Shown here piece by piece: positions 43,625-53,415 of a DNA stretch of 64,000 bases. Below the pieces are notes generated by a model. The model saw only the letters and a program-made list of their open reading frames with translations. It ran no database searches and was not told the origin of the DNA. Every line of letters begins with the position of its first letter. Position 1 is the first letter of the stretch. Origin of the DNA: Ructibacterium gallinarum (GTDB lineage Bacteria; Bacillota; Clostridia; Monoglobales; Monoglobaceae); the NCBI RefSeq assembly GCF_014982785.1, contig NZ_JADCKB010000012.1:36337-100336 (forward strand), given 5' to 3'. The translations under genes were made by a program, and so were the position numbers.

Positions 43625-44995
43625 TTATGCAAATTTTTGCCAGTACCCCAAAATAAAAATGAAAATTACGATCAGCGGAAGAATATAACTGACATAAAAG
43701 CGGAGCCGTGCAGGGAACTTGAGTCCTGTTCCGGTATTGGCTTCTTTGAGGAAATTTTGAAATCCCCAGCCATAACGAGTCGTACAAAACAGCAGAAAAA
43801 CCAGGCTCCCCAAAGGCAGAAGATTGTTAGAGAGAATAAAATCTTCCAGATCCTGTATGGTGGTTCCTTCTCCAAAGGGTGCAAAACCGCTGAGAAGGTT
43901 AAATCCAAGCAGACAGGGCAGGGAAAGCAGTGTCACTAAAACGGCATTGATCAGCACTGCTTTTTTCCGGCTCCAGTCAAACATATCCATGGTACAGCTG
44001 AGAATATTTTCAAATACCGCAATAATCGTGGAAAGGGCGGCAAAGCTCATGAAAAGGAAAAACAGGGATCCCCAGAGACGGCCGCCGGCCATCTGGTTAA
44101 AGATGTTGGGAAGGGTCACAAAAACCAACCCGGGACCCTCGCCCGGATTGACCTGAAAGGCAAAGCAGGCGGGAAAGATAATAAGTCCGGACAAAAGCGC
44201 CACCACAGTATCTAAAATACAGATGTTCAGGGATTCGCCCAAAAGCGCCCGTTCCTTACTGATATAGCTTCCGAAGATGGACATGGCGCCGATGCCCAGG
44301 CTCAGGGTGAAAAAGGCTTGACCCATGGCGGCAAAGACTGCATCTGCAAATCCATTTTCCCACATTTTTTGAAAATCAGGCACCAAATAAAACCGGATCC
44401 CTTCCATGGCGCCGGGCAGTGTTACGCTCCGGATACAAAGCACAAGAAGAATCAGGAAAAGGCAGCTCATCATGATTTTGGTGATCCGTTCCACTCCTTT
44501 TTGCAGTCCCAGACTGCATACGCCAAAACTAAGAATCACTGTCACAAGCATCCAGAACAGCATATAGCCGGGCTGGCCCAGCATGGAAGTAAAAACACCG
44601 CCCACTGCTTCTGCGGAGAGACCGGAAAATTCGCCCATGGCGGTTTTGACCGTATAAGCAAGCATCCAGCCGCCGATGGTGGTATAGAACATCATCAGCA
44701 TATAATTTCCCGCCACTGCTACATAGCCTGCCCAGTGCCATTTTGTGCCCTTGGGTTCCAGGACGTGATAGCTTTTGGCAATGGATTTCTGGCTGGCACG
44801 GCCCACTGCAAATTCCATGACCATGATGGGAAGTCCCAGAATGGCCAGAAAAATAAGGTAGATCAGGACAAAAGCCGCGCCGCCGTATTTTCCGGTAATA
44901 TAGGGAAAGCGCCAGACGTTCCCCAGTCCTACGGCACAGCCCACTGAAATGAGGATAAATCCCAGACGGGAAGAAAACCGTTCTCTGTTTTTCAT
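43625..44995 (-). CDS. Sodium-dependent transporter, NSS/SNF family
   Basis: 456 residues. Begins RLGFILISVGCAVGLGNVWRFPYI, the unwound TM1 with the sodium- and substrate-binding residues of LeuT-type transporters, followed by GGAAFVLIYL and some 11 to 12 membrane helices to the C-terminus. TM6 region (FFTLSLGIGAMSIFGSYI) also matches. Bacterial members take up amino acids or amines with sodium; many, like this one with 11 helices, prefer tyrosine, tryptophan or other hydrophobic amino acids. Substrate cannot be read from the sequence. Precedes no obvious partner. Confidence 0.9.
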   Translation of the reverse strand: MKNRERFSSRLGFILISVGCAVGLGNVWRFPYITGKYGGAAFVLIYLIFLAILGLPIMVMEFAVGRASQKSIAKSYHVLEPKGTKWHWAGYVAVAGNYMLMMFYTTIGGWMLAYTVKTAMGEFSGLSAEAVGGVFTSMLGQPGYMLFWMLVTVILSFGVCSLGLQKGVERITKIMMSCLFLILLVLCIRSVTLPGAMEGIRFYLVPDFQKMWENGFADAVFAAMGQAFFTLSLGIGAMSIFGSYISKERALLGESLNICILDTVVALLSGLIIFPACFAFQVNPGEGPGLVFVTLPNIFNQMAGGRLWGSLFFLFMSFAALSTIIAVFENILSCTMDMFDWSRKKAVLINAVLVTLLSLPCLLGFNLLSGFAPFGEGTTIQDLEDFILSNNLLPLGSLVFLLFCTTRYGWGFQNFLKEANTGTGLKFPARLRFYVSYILPLIVIFIFILGYWQKFA

Positions 44996-45022
44996 ACATA
45001 AACTCCTTTGTTAAAAAATTTT

Positions 45023-46789
45023 TTAAGATCGTTTGACCTGTGCAAACTGACTGTTATACAGCCGGGAATAAAAGCCGTTTTCGGCAAGCAGCTCTTCGTG
45101 CCGTCCTTGTTCGATAATGTGCCCATCTTTCATTACTAGAATCTTGTCGGCTTCCTTAATAGTAGAAAGCCGGTGTGCTACAATAAAGCAGGTGCGGCCC
45201 TGCATCATTTTGGTAAAAGCCTGTTGCACCCGCAGTTCAGTTCGGGTATCAATGGAGGAGGTGGCCTCGTCCAGAATCAACATCTGGGGCAGGCATAACA
45301 TGGCCCGGGCAATACACAAAAGCTGTTTTTGCCCTTGGGAAATGTTGTCCCCTTCCTGAGAAATCATGGTATCATAGCCTTGGGGCAAACGACGGATAAA
45401 TCCGTCTGCATATGCGGCTTTGGCCGCAGCAATGATTTCGTCAGTGGAAGCATCGGGTTTTCCATAAGAAATGTTTTCCCGTATCGTTCCGGTTTTCAGC
45501 CAGGTATCCTGCAGAACCATGCCAAACTGCCGGCGCAGGCTCTGTCGGGTAATGTTCCGAATTGGAATCCCGCTAATCAAAATTTCGCCTTGGTTGGTGT
45601 CGTAAAAACGCATCAGAAGATTGATCAGAGTGGTTTTCCCGCAGCCGGTGGGGCCTACAATCGCAATACGCTGTCCCTGGGATACGGAGAGGTTAAAGTC
45701 CTCAATCAGCGGTTTTTCAGGGGTATAGGAAAAATAGACGTGGGATAGCTTTACGGTCCCGTCTGGATCGGTCAGCACCTTGGCATCCGGTTTGTCCGGT
45801 GTTTGCGCTGGCTGTGTGATCAGGTCAAATACCCGCTGGGCCGAGGCAAGGGCGTTCTGGAGTTCGGCGACCACGCCGGAGATTTCGTTAAAGGGTTTCG
45901 TATACTGGTTGGCATAGGTCAGGAAGCAGGAAAGCTGTCCAACAGAAAGTCCGCCTGCCAGCACGGCAAAGGCGCCGGCAATTCCCACCACGGCATAGAC
46001 CATACTGTTAACGAACCGCGTACAAGGGTTGGTCAGCGAGGAGAAAAATACGGCTTTTTGGCCGTACTGTCTCAGCCGTTCGTTGATGACCGCCATACGT
46101 TGCTCGGCATCGTCCTCATAGCCAAAGGCTTTGACAACCTTGGCGTTTCCTACCATTTCTTCTACCAGAGAGGTCATATCGCCCCGTGCCTCAGATTGTT
46201 TTCCGAACATATAGTAGGTGCGTTTGGTGATAAAAGCGGAAACAAACAGAGAGAGCGGGGTAATCAACACCACGGCCAGTGCGATTTTAAAATTGACAGA
46301 GACCATAAATCCCAGTGTTCCTAAAATGGTAATCACACCTGTAAATAATTGAGCGAAGCCCATGATCAATCCGTCAGAAAACTGATCGGTATCGGTGGTG
46401 ATCCTGCTGATGATGTCGCCGTTTTGATGGCTGTCTGTAAAGCTGAGCGGAAGTTCCTGCAGCTTGGCAAATGCCTGGGTGCGCATATCATTTACCACAT
46501 TAAACGTAATGCGGTTATGCACCAGATTCATCAACCATTGACTCAAGCCGGTGAGGGCAACTACCACCCCAATTTTCCATAAAATAGGAATTAAACCGTT
46601 AAAATCAACTTTTCCCGGAGCGACAATCAGGTCAACCCCGTCTCCGATGAGAACAGGGGCATATAGAGTGAGAGCCACGGTGACCGCCGCCAAAAACAGA
46701 GAAAGGATAAATTGCCCCCGGTACGGACGAATCAGATGGATCACCTGAAGAAGGGTCTCTTTTCTTTTGTCTTTTGCGTTCCGATTCAT
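45023..46789 (-). CDS. ABC exporter half, permease plus ATPase (canonical Walker B subunit)
   Basis: 588 residues. Six-helix exporter membrane domain (about 25-310) and ATPase domain with Walker A GPTGCGKTTL, signature ISQGQKQLLCIARAM (a variant of LSGGQ), Walker B MLILDEATSSIDTRTEL with the catalytic Glu, and H-loop AHRLSTI. The start overlaps the end of the upstream half-transporter by four bases, so the two form a heterodimer of the LmrCD/TM287-288 type. Expected role: export of drugs or lipophilic compounds. Confidence 0.9.
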   Translation of the reverse strand: MNRNAKDKRKETLLQVIHLIRPYRGQFILSLFLAAVTVALTLYAPVLIGDGVDLIVAPGKVDFNGLIPILWKIGVVVALTGLSQWLMNLVHNRITFNVVNDMRTQAFAKLQELPLSFTDSHQNGDIISRITTDTDQFSDGLIMGFAQLFTGVITILGTLGFMVSVNFKIALAVVLITPLSLFVSAFITKRTYYMFGKQSEARGDMTSLVEEMVGNAKVVKAFGYEDDAEQRMAVINERLRQYGQKAVFFSSLTNPCTRFVNSMVYAVVGIAGAFAVLAGGLSVGQLSCFLTYANQYTKPFNEISGVVAELQNALASAQRVFDLITQPAQTPDKPDAKVLTDPDGTVKLSHVYFSYTPEKPLIEDFNLSVSQGQRIAIVGPTGCGKTTLINLLMRFYDTNQGEILISGIPIRNITRQSLRRQFGMVLQDTWLKTGTIRENISYGKPDASTDEIIAAAKAAYADGFIRRLPQGYDTMISQEGDNISQGQKQLLCIARAMLCLPQMLILDEATSSIDTRTELRVQQAFTKMMQGRTCFIVAHRLSTIKEADKILVMKDGHIIEQGRHEELLAENGFYSRLYNSQFAQVKRS

Positions 46790-48522
46790 GCCTGCTTCAC
46801 CTCCTCCTCAGAAAGCTGGGAAAGACAGATTTCCCGGTAGACCGGACAAGTTTGAAGCAGCTGGTCGTGTGTTCCGATACCGGCGAGCTTCCCGTCGTCT
46901 AAAACCAGAATACGGTCTGCGTTGCGTATGGAAAAGACCCGCTGGGAAACCATGAAAACGGTAATACCTGAGGTTTTTTCAGCAATAGCCTGCCGGAGCT
47001 TGGCATCTGTAGCAAAATCCAGGGCAGAAGCGCTGTCGTCCAGAATCAGGATTTCCGGATTCCCCACCAGAGCTCTTGCAATGGTCAGCCGCTGTCTCTG
47101 GCCGCCGGAAAAATTCTTTCCGCCTTGGGCTACCCAGGCATTGAGACCGCCTTCTTTGGAATCTATGATTTCTTTTGCCTGGGCGATTTCCAGCGCCCGA
47201 TATATTTCTTCATCGGTGGCATCTTTTTTTCGCCACTGCATATTTTCCCGGATGGTCCCCCGGAAAAGTACGGCGCTTTGAGGAACAATCCCCAGCTTGC
47301 CACGCAGCTGGGACAGGGGATAGTCACGCACGTCCCGGCCGTCAATGAGGACAACTCCTTTTGCAATGTCATAAAACCGTGGAATCAAACTGATAAGCGA
47401 GGTTTTGCCTGACCCGGTGCCGCCAATGACTCCAATGGTTTCGCCGGGCATGGCAGTAAAGGAAATATTTTGCAGTGCAGGTTCCGGAGAGCCTTGATAG
47501 AAAAAGTCAATGTCTTTCATTTCCACCTTGGGAGCGCCGGGAACCGGATTTTGCGGCTGGTTCCCCTGATCGGTCATGGATGGTGTAAGTTCCATAATTT
47601 CGTTGACCCGGGCGGCGGAAGCCGTGCCGCGGGTAAAGGTAACAATCAGCTGGGCAAAAGCAATCAGGGCAAGCAGGATTTGGGTCATATAGTTTACCAG
47701 TGCAATGACCTCCCCCTGGGTAATCCCGCCCTGATTGACTACACTTGCTCCTTGCCACATGACCAGGATAATGGCGGCATTGACCAGTACATAGGTCAGC
47801 GGATTCATCAGTGCAGAAACTTTTCCGGCCAAAATCTGCAGTTTTTTCAGCTCCCGGTTGGCGCCTTGAAAACGTTCCTGCTCTTCATGCTGTCTGGAAA
47901 AGGCGCGTATTACCCGAATGCCGGTGAGGTTCTCCCGCGTAATCAAGGAAACATTTTCCAGTTTTTTCTGCGCTTTCTTATAGATGGGGATGCTGGTGCC
48001 CATGACCAGATAAATGACCAGTCCAAGAACGGGAACGGTTATCGCGAAGATACAGGCAATCTGTACGTGTATGGTAAAAGCCATGATCAGTGCTCCGATG
48101 ACAATAAAGGGGGAGCGCAGAAAAAGCCGAAGCGCAAGATTCACGCCGGCTTGGGCCTGATTGATGTCAACTGTGATCCGGGTAATCAGGGAGGAAAGCC
48201 CAGCGTGATCCAGTTCGGAAAAGGACAGGCGGTTGATATGGGCAAACATATCCCGACGCAGTGCAGTACCGAAGCCAAAGGCGGCCTTGGCGGCGTAATA
48301 CTGCGCGGTGACCGAGGCGCAAAGGCCCAAAATTCCAAGAAGAACCAAAATCCCTCCCATAGAGAGAATATAACTGATGTTTCGGCTTTGAATCCCAGTA
48401 TCAATGATGGCGGCCATGATAATGGGAACAATCAGTTCAAGGCAGGCTTCTAATAGTTTAAATAAAGGGCCTAAAATACTTTCTTTTTCATATCCCTTTA
48501 AATAAGGCAGTAATTTTCGCAT
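46786..48522 (-). CDS. ABC exporter half, permease plus ATPase (degenerate-site subunit)
   Basis: 578 residues. Six membrane helices (about 15-300) and an ATPase domain with Walker A GGTGSGKTSL, signature FSGGQRQRLTIARAL and Walker B ILILDDSASALD, where Asp replaces the catalytic Glu, and VSQRVFSI in place of the switch His. These changes mark the non-hydrolysing site of heterodimeric exporters, complementary to the partner gene downstream with its canonical Glu but altered signature. The promoter lies in the short AT-rich divergent gap to the M15 peptidase gene. Confidence 0.9.
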   Translation of the reverse strand: MRKLLPYLKGYEKESILGPLFKLLEACLELIVPIIMAAIIDTGIQSRNISYILSMGGILVLLGILGLCASVTAQYYAAKAAFGFGTALRRDMFAHINRLSFSELDHAGLSSLITRITVDINQAQAGVNLALRLFLRSPFIVIGALIMAFTIHVQIACIFAITVPVLGLVIYLVMGTSIPIYKKAQKKLENVSLITRENLTGIRVIRAFSRQHEEQERFQGANRELKKLQILAGKVSALMNPLTYVLVNAAIILVMWQGASVVNQGGITQGEVIALVNYMTQILLALIAFAQLIVTFTRGTASAARVNEIMELTPSMTDQGNQPQNPVPGAPKVEMKDIDFFYQGSPEPALQNISFTAMPGETIGVIGGTGSGKTSLISLIPRFYDIAKGVVLIDGRDVRDYPLSQLRGKLGIVPQSAVLFRGTIRENMQWRKKDATDEEIYRALEIAQAKEIIDSKEGGLNAWVAQGGKNFSGGQRQRLTIARALVGNPEILILDDSASALDFATDAKLRQAIAEKTSGITVFMVSQRVFSIRNADRILVLDDGKLAGIGTHDQLLQTCPVYREICLSQLSEEEVKQA

Positions 48523-48674
48523 AATTTTTTTCTATCATCTCACTTCAAAATTTAATAAAAAGTATTGTATCATATATTCCCCTGTGAATCAATCCAGAAG
48601 AAGAATTTTTTAAAAAATATTTGTCTTTTTTTTCACATATCTGTGAATATTCTGTTAAGAAACACGGAGAAAAG

Positions 48675-48703
48675 TTGAAAAAAAAGCAAAAGTGTGGTAT
48701 ACT
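48675..48703 (+). promoter_or_regulatory. Promoter of the SLH-M15 peptidase gene
   Basis: TTGAAA at 48675-48680, 17-bp spacer, TATACT at 48698-48703; leader of 65 bases. Confidence 0.75.
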
Positions 48704-48767
48704 TACTTCGTATTGCCTGAAAATGTCCTGTTTTTTGGCAAAAAAATCATTTTTGAGGTGAATATCA

Positions 48768-50168
48768 ATGAAACGTGTTTTAATATGCGTCCTGGCTGTT
48801 ATGCTGGCGGCGGGCAGTGTCATAACGCCTGCGTTTGCCTATGATCCCAGTGATTGGGCGGTCAGCGCAGTGGAGGGCGCCATGAGACTCAGTATTATTT
48901 CTGAGGAATATTCTCAAAAACCGTATCAGGATCCGATCAGCCGGGGAGATTTTATTAATGTGGCGGTCAATTTATATGCTACCATAACCGCGGAAAATGT
49001 ATCTACCCATTCTAAGAATCCGTTTTTAGATACCAACGACCCATTCCCCAATATGGCGTATTATGCAGGATTGGTCAGCGGTGACGGGGAAGGACATTTC
49101 TTTCCGACCGGGACACTGACCCGGCAGGAAATGTGTAAGATTATTACCAGCCTGCTTGATGCGGCGGGTGTATTAGGCCCTTACTTCCCATCAGAGAATG
49201 TATTTGAAGGAATGCCGGATGCGGGAGATATTGCGCCTTGGGCACAGAACCATGTAGCATTTATGCTGGATAACAATTTGATGGCTGGGGATTATGAAAC
49301 GGGAGCGTTTCGTCCTAATGACAATGTGACCCGGGAAGAAGCGGCGATCATTGCATACCGGTGCTTTATTGCTTACGGTCGGGATTTTGACGGACAGATT
49401 CAGACAGCGCTTCGTCAGACCCGGGATTCCAAAGGGAATACGATTCAAACCTTGATTAAAACCATTACGCTGAGCAGCGGTGCTACGGTGGCGTTGGCCA
49501 ATGCTGATGACCCCAATGCGCCGGACATCAACCAAACCTTGGCTTCAAATCAGGGAGGCAGCGGCTCAGCAGGTTATGCCCCCAGCGGGACACCGCTTCA
49601 GGTTCCTGATGAGAATGGACTGTATCGGCTGAAGACCTATTCAGAAACGCTGGCATCTGGCGAAGCGGCCGAGAAGGAGGCGCGGGTATTTGGAGATGGA
49701 GGTAAGTATACCTCTGCGGAAGAAGCCGATGCACATATGACTGAGGTGACAGTGAAGGTGTGGAAGCTGGATGATTCCGGTAATCCCTATGCGTCCACTT
49801 TGACCTTTAGGATCAATTCGGTGCTGAAAGATGACGTTATTGCCATTTTTGATGAAATTTATAATTCTCCTGTCAAAGCACCGCTTAAGGATGTGACAGC
49901 GTATGGCTGGAGAAACGCTATGTCCAGCGGAACTTATTCCGATCATAACTATGGGACAGCGATAGATCTTAATTATAATGAAAACTACTGTATTTATCCC
50001 AGCGGCGCAGTGGTAGGCACCTTCTATGATCCGGCTTCTTCGGTATATTCTTTCCCTGAGGACGGCATTGTAGTCCAGACCTTTGCCAAATATGGCTGGC
50101 TTTGGGGCGGTAATGCCTGGGTAAGCGGCACGGTGGATCATATGCACTTTACCTATCTTGGCAAATAA
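48768..50168 (+). CDS. SLH-anchored M15-family peptidase (D-Ala-D-Ala carboxypeptidase-like)
   Basis: 466 residues. Signal peptide 1-24 (LICVLAVMLAAGSVITPAFA). SLH-like repeats: about 25-75 (DPSDWAVSAVEGAMRL), about 80-135 and about 145-205 (IAPWAQNHVAFMLDNNLM, FRPNDNVTREEAA). A Gly/Ser/Pro linker (about 255-290) leads to the peptidase domain, in which SDHNYGTAIDLN carries the first His and Asp zinc ligands and DHMHFTYLG the last His. The family trims D-Ala from stem peptides or cuts LD/DD crosslinks. Like the amidase at 37.9 kb, it is an exported wall enzyme held by SLH repeats. AGGTGA precedes the ATG. Confidence 0.88.
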   Translation: MKRVLICVLAVMLAAGSVITPAFAYDPSDWAVSAVEGAMRLSIISEEYSQKPYQDPISRGDFINVAVNLYATITAENVSTHSKNPFLDTNDPFPNMAYYAGLVSGDGEGHFFPTGTLTRQEMCKIITSLLDAAGVLGPYFPSENVFEGMPDAGDIAPWAQNHVAFMLDNNLMAGDYETGAFRPNDNVTREEAAIIAYRCFIAYGRDFDGQIQTALRQTRDSKGNTIQTLIKTITLSSGATVALANADDPNAPDINQTLASNQGGSGSAGYAPSGTPLQVPDENGLYRLKTYSETLASGEAAEKEARVFGDGGKYTSAEEADAHMTEVTVKVWKLDDSGNPYASTLTFRINSVLKDDVIAIFDEIYNSPVKAPLKDVTAYGWRNAMSSGTYSDHNYGTAIDLNYNENYCIYPSGAVVGTFYDPASSVYSFPEDGIVVQTFAKYGWLWGGNAWVSGTVDHMHFTYLGK

Positions 50169-50184
50169 ATAAAGTATAATAAAA

Positions 50185-50227
50185 CGACCCCAAGGGCAAA
50201 TTTGTCTTGCCCTTGGGGTCGCTTTTT
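50185..50227. terminator. Bidirectional terminator between M15 peptidase and citrate synthase
   Basis: A perfect 15-bp stem CGACCCCAAGGGCAA (50185-50199) with 50207-50221, 7-nt loop, followed by CTTTTT; A/T rich on the other side as well. Confidence 0.9.
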
Positions 50228-50240
50228 ATGCGGTAGTTAT

Positions 50241-51659
50241 TTATGATTCAGCATTGTCGGTCATCAGTTTTTCTCTTTGGTCAATGGGAGTATAAGGAAG
50301 TCGTTTTGCAATGGTCTTATAAGCGGGACGGATAATCTTGTTGCTTGTCATGACCTCTTCGATCCGGTGGGCACACCAGCCCACAATACGGGACATGGCA
50401 AACAGGGGGGTGTATAATTCCTGGGGCAATCCCATCATCTGATACACAAATCCGGAATAAAAATCCACATTTGCACAGATGTCCTTTTCCAGCCCTTTTT
50501 CTTCCAGGAAGGCGCGGGGCGCCAGCCGCTGTACCAGGTCGTGAAGGGCAAATTCCTTCTGATGGCCTGTCACTTCGGACAGTTCCTTCGCTTTGGCCTT
50601 CAAGATCCCGGTACGGGGATCTGAAATGGTATATACGGCGTGTCCCATACCATAAATCAGGCCTTTGCCATCTCCGGCTTCTTTACGCAGAATTTTTTTC
50701 AGATAGGCAAGAACCTCATCTTCGTCTTCCCAGTTTTTCACGTTGGCTTTAATTTCACTCATCATAGACAGCATTTTGTCATTCGCCCCACCATGTTTTG
50801 GCCCTTTTAGAGATCCTACTGCCGCAGAAATGGCGGAATAGGTGTCAGTGCCGGTGGAGGAGAGGACGTGTACTGTAAAGGCGGAGTTGTTTCCGCCGCC
50901 GTGCTCGGCTTGCAGGATGAGCGCCAAATCCAGTATCTCCGCTTCCAGCGGGGTATAACGGTTATCTGGGCGGATCATATATAAAAAGTTTTCCGCCGCA
51001 GAAAGGGTCGGGTTTTGATTGTGAAGAACCAGGCTTTCGCCGTCAAAATAGTGACGTTTACAGCTATAGGCATTGGCTACCAGTACGGGAAACCGAGCAA
51101 TCAAATCAAAGCTCTGCCGAAGTAAATTGGCAACCGAAATATCATCGGGATTGTCATCATAGGAGTACAGAGCCAGCACACAGCGCCCCAGTTTGTTCAT
51201 GATATTTTTGCTGGGCGCTTTAAAAATCATGTCTTCGGTAAATTCATACGGCAGATCCCGGCGGCTTGCCAGCACTTGAGTAAATTGATCCAGCGTTTCC
51301 CGGTCGGGCAGAAAACCAAACATCAGCAAGAAGGCGGTTTCTTCAAAGCCAAACCGATGTTCTTTTTGGCAATTTTTTACAATATCTTCCACGTCAATAC
51401 CACGATAGCGCAGTTTTCCCTCTACTGCGGCCTTATTGCCTTCGTCCATGACATAGCCGTGCACCTCGCCTATGGTGGTCAAGCCAGCCAGCACACCGCT
51501 GCCGTCAGCATTTCTCAGGCCCCGCTTTACGTTGTAGTCACTGTAATAGTGGGAAGGAATGGAATTCCATACCGAATTCTGCTGGTGGATGAGATTAATA
51601 TAAGCCTGGATATTGGCTTCTACCGTTTGCCGTGTTTGACTTGATTCATATCGATCCAT
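50241..51659 (-). CDS. Citrate synthase
   Basis: 472 residues from the ATG at 51659, where GAGAGGGG sits about 10 bases upstream; the frame stays open 13 codons further but without a good ribosome site. Type I/II-like core: GKLRYRGIDVEDIV, LILQAEHGGGNNSAFTVHVLSSTGTDTYSAI with catalytic His, LKGPKHGGAND, GMGHAVYTISDPRTGILK with the second His, and the catalytic Asp in VDFYSGFVY. Condenses acetyl-CoA and oxaloacetate. The N-terminal extension of about 45 residues (YINLIHQQNSVWNSIP) is typical of the clostridial form. Together with fumarase it supports a branched TCA route to glutamate. Confidence 0.93.
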   Translation of the reverse strand: MDRYESSQTRQTVEANIQAYINLIHQQNSVWNSIPSHYYSDYNVKRGLRNADGSGVLAGLTTIGEVHGYVMDEGNKAAVEGKLRYRGIDVEDIVKNCQKEHRFGFEETAFLLMFGFLPDRETLDQFTQVLASRRDLPYEFTEDMIFKAPSKNIMNKLGRCVLALYSYDDNPDDISVANLLRQSFDLIARFPVLVANAYSCKRHYFDGESLVLHNQNPTLSAAENFLYMIRPDNRYTPLEAEILDLALILQAEHGGGNNSAFTVHVLSSTGTDTYSAISAAVGSLKGPKHGGANDKMLSMMSEIKANVKNWEDEDEVLAYLKKILRKEAGDGKGLIYGMGHAVYTISDPRTGILKAKAKELSEVTGHQKEFALHDLVQRLAPRAFLEEKGLEKDICANVDFYSGFVYQMMGLPQELYTPLFAMSRIVGWCAHRIEEVMTSNKIIRPAYKTIAKRLPYTPIDQREKLMTDNAES

Positions 51660-51736
51660 AGAAAAACCCCTCTCTTGTTGAATGCCTGTTTGCTCCATCG
51701 GCTTATCAAGCGAATTGGATACAAACGTTAACTTTT

Positions 51737-51765
51737 ATTTTACCGCATTTTTATCTTAAAGTCAA
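51737..51765 (-). promoter_or_regulatory. Citrate synthase promoter
   Basis: On the - strand: TTGACT (51765-51760), 17-bp spacer, TAAAAT (51742-51737). Confidence 0.75.
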
Positions 51766-51882
51766 GCAAAATAGTCACATGCTGTCTTGTGAAATTGGTA
51801 TTGGTAAAATGACGGATTTTTTGGGTTGTTTTATAAGCTTTCTTGTATTTTTGACGAATTCAATTTTATTTTAAAAAACCTA

Positions 51883-51911
51883 TTGACATTCTTAAAAGAT
51901 GGTAGTATAGT
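51883..51911 (+). promoter_or_regulatory. MATE transporter promoter
   Basis: TTGACA at 51883-51888, 17-bp spacer, TATAGT at 51906-51911. The 303-base divergent gap (51660-51962) holds this, the citrate synthase promoter, and nothing else I recognise. Confidence 0.8.
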
Positions 51912-51962
51912 GTAGCAACTATCTAAAATATGTTTGGAAGAAACAAGAAGGGAGAGAGCAGT

Positions 51963-53360
51963 ATGGCGGTGACAAAGGCAGTGAAAGATAAAACCACGGA
52001 TATGACCAGGGGAAATCCGTTAAAGCAGATGATATGGTTTAGCATCCCGCTGATTATTGGGAACATTTTTCAGCAGTTTTACTCTATGGTAGACACCATT
52101 ATTGTGGGTCGTACTATAGGGGTGCAGGCACTGGCAGCAGTAGGCTCCAGCGGCGCACTGTCTTTTTTTATTTTGGGTTTTGCTATGGGTTTGGCAGGTG
52201 GTTTTGCCATTGTGGTATCTCAGCGGTTTGGCGCGGGAGATAATGAAAATGTACGGCGAAGTGTGGCCACGGGAGCCATGCTTAGTGCGGCTTTTGCTGT
52301 GGCACTTACCCTTTTGAGTGCGTTGTCTGCCCGGTGGCTCCTTGAAGTCATGCATACGCCTCAGGATATTATTGATGATGCCTGGCGGTATTTGGTAATC
52401 ATCTTCTGGGGTGTGCCAGCTACCATGTTTTATAATTACATATCCAGTGTAATCCGGGCTCTAGGCGACAGCAAGACACCGCTGTATTTTTTGCTGGTGG
52501 CTTCGGTATTAAATATTGTTCTGGATTTTGTATGTATTTTAAATTTCCATATGGGAGTTGCAGGCGCGGCGGTGGCAACCATCTTTTCCCAGGCGGTATC
52601 GGGTTTTTTATGTTTGATTTATGTGGGAAAACATTTTCCTATTTTGCGGCTGAAAAAGAGTGATTGGCGGTTTGACCGAAATTTTGCCTGGTATCATTTA
52701 CGGTTTGGCATACCCATGGCGGTACAAAATTCGGTCATTGCACTAGGAGCCATGGCGGTACAAACGATTTTAAATGGGTTTGGTGCCATTGCGGTGGCAG
52801 GATACACGGCAGCCAGTAAAATTGAGCAGATGGTTTCACAGGTAATGATGTCGTTTGGACTTACCTTGGCCACCTATACAGGTCAGAATTATGGTGCAAT
52901 GAAGCTTGATCGGATTCGGGACGGAGTAAAGAAAATTACCATTATATTGTTATTAATTTCTGCGGCAGGCGCTGTTTTGATGATTTTGTTCGGACGAAGT
53001 CTGACTTATATCTTTATTGATGCGGGAGAGCAAAATGTGGAAGAGGTGGTGCGGTATTCCCGTCGGTATCTGAATGTATCGGTGTGTTTTTATCCGGCAT
53101 TAAGCGCAATTTTTATTTTCCGCAGTGCACTTCAGGGAATTGGAAATACGGGCATTGTGCTGGTGGGCAGCGCGGTAGAGTTGATATGCCGGTTGGTAGG
53201 GGCGTTGATTCTGGCTATACCTCTGGGATATTTGGGCGTTTGTTTGGCTGGACCGTTTGCCTGGGCAGGCGCAGCGGTTTTGTTCCTGATTATATATATC
53301 CGGGATATTCGGAAATTGAGTAAAAAGTTTCAGTGTGGTGAACTGGCCACGGCAGTATAA
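51963..53360 (+). CDS. MATE-family multidrug efflux transporter
   Basis: 465 residues from the ATG at 51963 behind GGGAGAG. Twelve membrane helices in two related halves; family marks include WFSIPLIIGNIFQQFYSMVDTIIVGRTIG near the N-terminus, SSGALSFFILGFAMGLAGG, and GFGAIAVAGYTAASKIE in the second half. Exports cationic compounds in exchange for Na+ or H+. The NorM/DinF-type clostridial branch is probable. It has its own promoter and terminator. Confidence 0.93.
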   Translation: MAVTKAVKDKTTDMTRGNPLKQMIWFSIPLIIGNIFQQFYSMVDTIIVGRTIGVQALAAVGSSGALSFFILGFAMGLAGGFAIVVSQRFGAGDNENVRRSVATGAMLSAAFAVALTLLSALSARWLLEVMHTPQDIIDDAWRYLVIIFWGVPATMFYNYISSVIRALGDSKTPLYFLLVASVLNIVLDFVCILNFHMGVAGAAVATIFSQAVSGFLCLIYVGKHFPILRLKKSDWRFDRNFAWYHLRFGIPMAVQNSVIALGAMAVQTILNGFGAIAVAGYTAASKIEQMVSQVMMSFGLTLATYTGQNYGAMKLDRIRDGVKKITIILLLISAAGAVLMILFGRSLTYIFIDAGEQNVEEVVRYSRRYLNVSVCFYPALSAIFIFRSALQGIGNTGIVLVGSAVELICRLVGALILAIPLGYLGVCLAGPFAWAGAAVLFLIIYIRDIRKLSKKFQCGELATAV

Positions 53361-53399
53361 AAAACGGACTTACAGCCTGTTTGGCTGTAAGTCCGTTTT
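53361..53399. terminator. Bidirectional terminator after the MATE gene
   Basis: A perfect 16-bp stem AAAACGGACTTACAGC (53361-53376) with 53384-53399, 7-nt loop; T-rich downstream. Confidence 0.9.
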
Positions 53400-53415
53400 G
53401 GGTTTTTTAAAGTCA

